NCBI GenBank assembly: GCA_023258775.1
Contig: JALQWJ010000127.1
Location: forward strand, 1-5,201
DNA length: 5,201 nucleotides
Source of the DNA: Burkholderiaceae bacterium
Lineage (GTDB): Bacteria > Pseudomonadota > Gammaproteobacteria > Burkholderiales > Burkholderiaceae_E
Reading direction: 5' to 3'
The first letter of the stretch is position 1, and each line of letters begins with the position of its first letter. The notes beneath the pieces were generated by a model. The model ran no database searches, had not been told where the DNA came from, and saw only the letters and a program-made list of their open reading frames with translations. Positions 4,685 through 5,201 of this stretch are shown here, piece after piece. The translations under genes were made by a program, and so were the position numbers.

Positions 4685-5201
4685 ATTCCCTTCTTTCTCC
4701 TGTTGATGATGCCCATGATTCCGTTTGGGGCGAGGTACATCAGCGCGATCAAAAATACGCCATATACCGCCCAAGGTGCTGATTTAGAAATTTGATCAGC
4801 AATATTCGGTACAAATTGAATAAATGCAGCACCGAAAATTGCACCAGGGATTGAGGCTAAGCCGCCAACAACCACGCCGACCAAAAATGAGATTGACAAA
4901 AAGACATTGAAGCTATCCGGTGCAACGAATGCAACGGTAATTGCGCCAAGTGCGCCTGCAACCCCAGTGAAGGCTGCTGAGACGCCAAAGGTAATCGTCT
5001 TGGTGACGGCCAGGTTAACGCCGAGAGCGCCAGCTGCGATTGGTTGATCGCGTACTGCGACAATCGCTCGCCCAATCCGACCTTCGAGCAAATTGCGCGC
5101 GATAACAAACATAATGACCGTTACCGCCAAAACCATGAAATACAGCCATCGATCCTCTGAAAGCGGCTGGCCAAACAAGGAGAACTCCACGGGCGGGGTA
5201 G
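4681..5201 (-). CDS. livM: Branched-chain amino acid-type ABC transporter permease, LivM-like, C-terminal part (5' end outside window)
   Basis: An inner-membrane permease of the LivM family, forming with LivH the translocation channel of a branched-chain amino acid-type importer. The frame is open through the right edge, so the GTG at 5190 is an internal Val within TPPVEFSLFG rather than a start. Counting that Val as 1, hydrophobic segments lie at about 15-35, 63-91, 96-130 (probably two helices) and 139-161. The cytoplasmic loop EGRIGRAIVAVRDQPIAAG (36-54) matches the family's ATPase-coupling region. GGLASIPGAIFGAAF (109-123) and YLAPNGIMG (152-160) are typical LivM C-terminal blocks. The protein ends with a basic NRRKKGI. 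The TGA overlaps the next gene's ATG by four bases. The partner ATPases and LivH are not in the window. Symbol given by family; the true substrate may not be Leu/Ile/Val. Confidence 0.92.
   Translation of the reverse strand, partial: TPPVEFSLFGQPLSEDRWLYFMVLAVTVIMFVIARNLLEGRIGRAIVAVRDQPIAAGALGVNLAVTKTITFGVSAAFTGVAGALGAITVAFVAPDSFNVFLSISFLVGVVVGGLASIPGAIFGAAFIQFVPNIADQISKSAPWAVYGVFLIALMYLAPNGIMGIINRRKKGI
4688..4701 (-). promoter_or_regulatory. Purine-rich ribosome binding region of the binding-protein gene
   Basis: On the minus strand AGGAG (4697-4701) and GAAGGG (4688-4693) lie 12 and 3 bases before the ATG at 4684. GAAGGG is nine bases before the second ATG at 4678. Both motifs lie inside the final permease codons, which fits translational coupling at the ATGA overlap and leaves the exact start between 4684 and 4678 open. 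Confidence 0.55.

Noticed and set aside
4685..4774. Upstream start for the binding protein at 4774
   Set aside because: It would overlap the LivM C-terminus out of frame and put a charged, non-signal sequence before the clear signal peptide.
5188..5190. GTG as the start of the permease
   Set aside because: The frame continues open to the window edge with codons for TPP, and LivM proteins have several more membrane segments upstream, so the gene is simply cut by the window.
1..5201. A novel defence, mobile or secondary-metabolite system
   Set aside because: All substantial genes fall in well-known core families (RNase R, RlmB, CysQ, response regulator, liv transporter). No toxin, nuclease, integrase, transposase, reverse transcriptase or CRISPR repeat is visible.

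Overview
The window looks like an ordinary chromosomal stretch of a betaproteobacterium, probably of the order Burkholderiales. This is inferred from three things: the rnr-rlmB gene pair, a Burkholderiales-like branched-chain amino acid ABC transporter (permease plus periplasmic binding protein), and a base composition that looks balanced by eye (not counted). I see no rRNA, tRNA, insertion sequence, CRISPR array, phage gene or recognisable defence system.

Layout. Bases 1-667 (+) are the 3' end of rnr (RNase R): the end of the catalytic domain, the S1 domain and a basic tail. A 170-base spacer with short imperfect repeats (684-775) separates it from rlmB (838-1599, +), the 23S rRNA Gm2251 methyltransferase. 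rlmB converges on cysQ (1432-2424, -), a 3'(2'),5'-bisphosphate nucleotidase, and their coding regions overlap by 168 bp. cysQ is divergent from a NarL/FixJ-type response regulator (about 2441-3160, +). Their start codons are about 16 bp apart, or about 70 bp if the regulator uses a TTG start, and an 8-bp inverted repeat brackets the start region. A 291-bp convergent intergenic region (3161-3451) holds no convincing gene. It contains a weak hairpin after the regulator, a degenerate 36-nt periodicity with leucine-rich coding potential, and nested inverted repeats in the 3' untranslated region of the next operon. The rest is the 3' end of a liv-type operon read leftwards: the C-terminal part of a LivM-like permease (4681-5201) and the binding protein (3452-4684), whose start overlaps the permease stop as ATGA.

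How the genes relate. RNase R and RlmB both serve RNA metabolism and ribosome maturation, and are probably co-transcribed. CysQ recycles the pAp/PAPS by-products of sulfur metabolism. The regulator has no kinase beside it, so its signal is unknown. The permease and binding protein belong to one importer whose ATPases and second permease must lie beyond the right edge. No previously undescribed multi-gene system is visible. The points most worth a second look are the rlmB/cysQ antisense overlap, the palindromic structures around the divergent starts, and the repeats in the two spacers.
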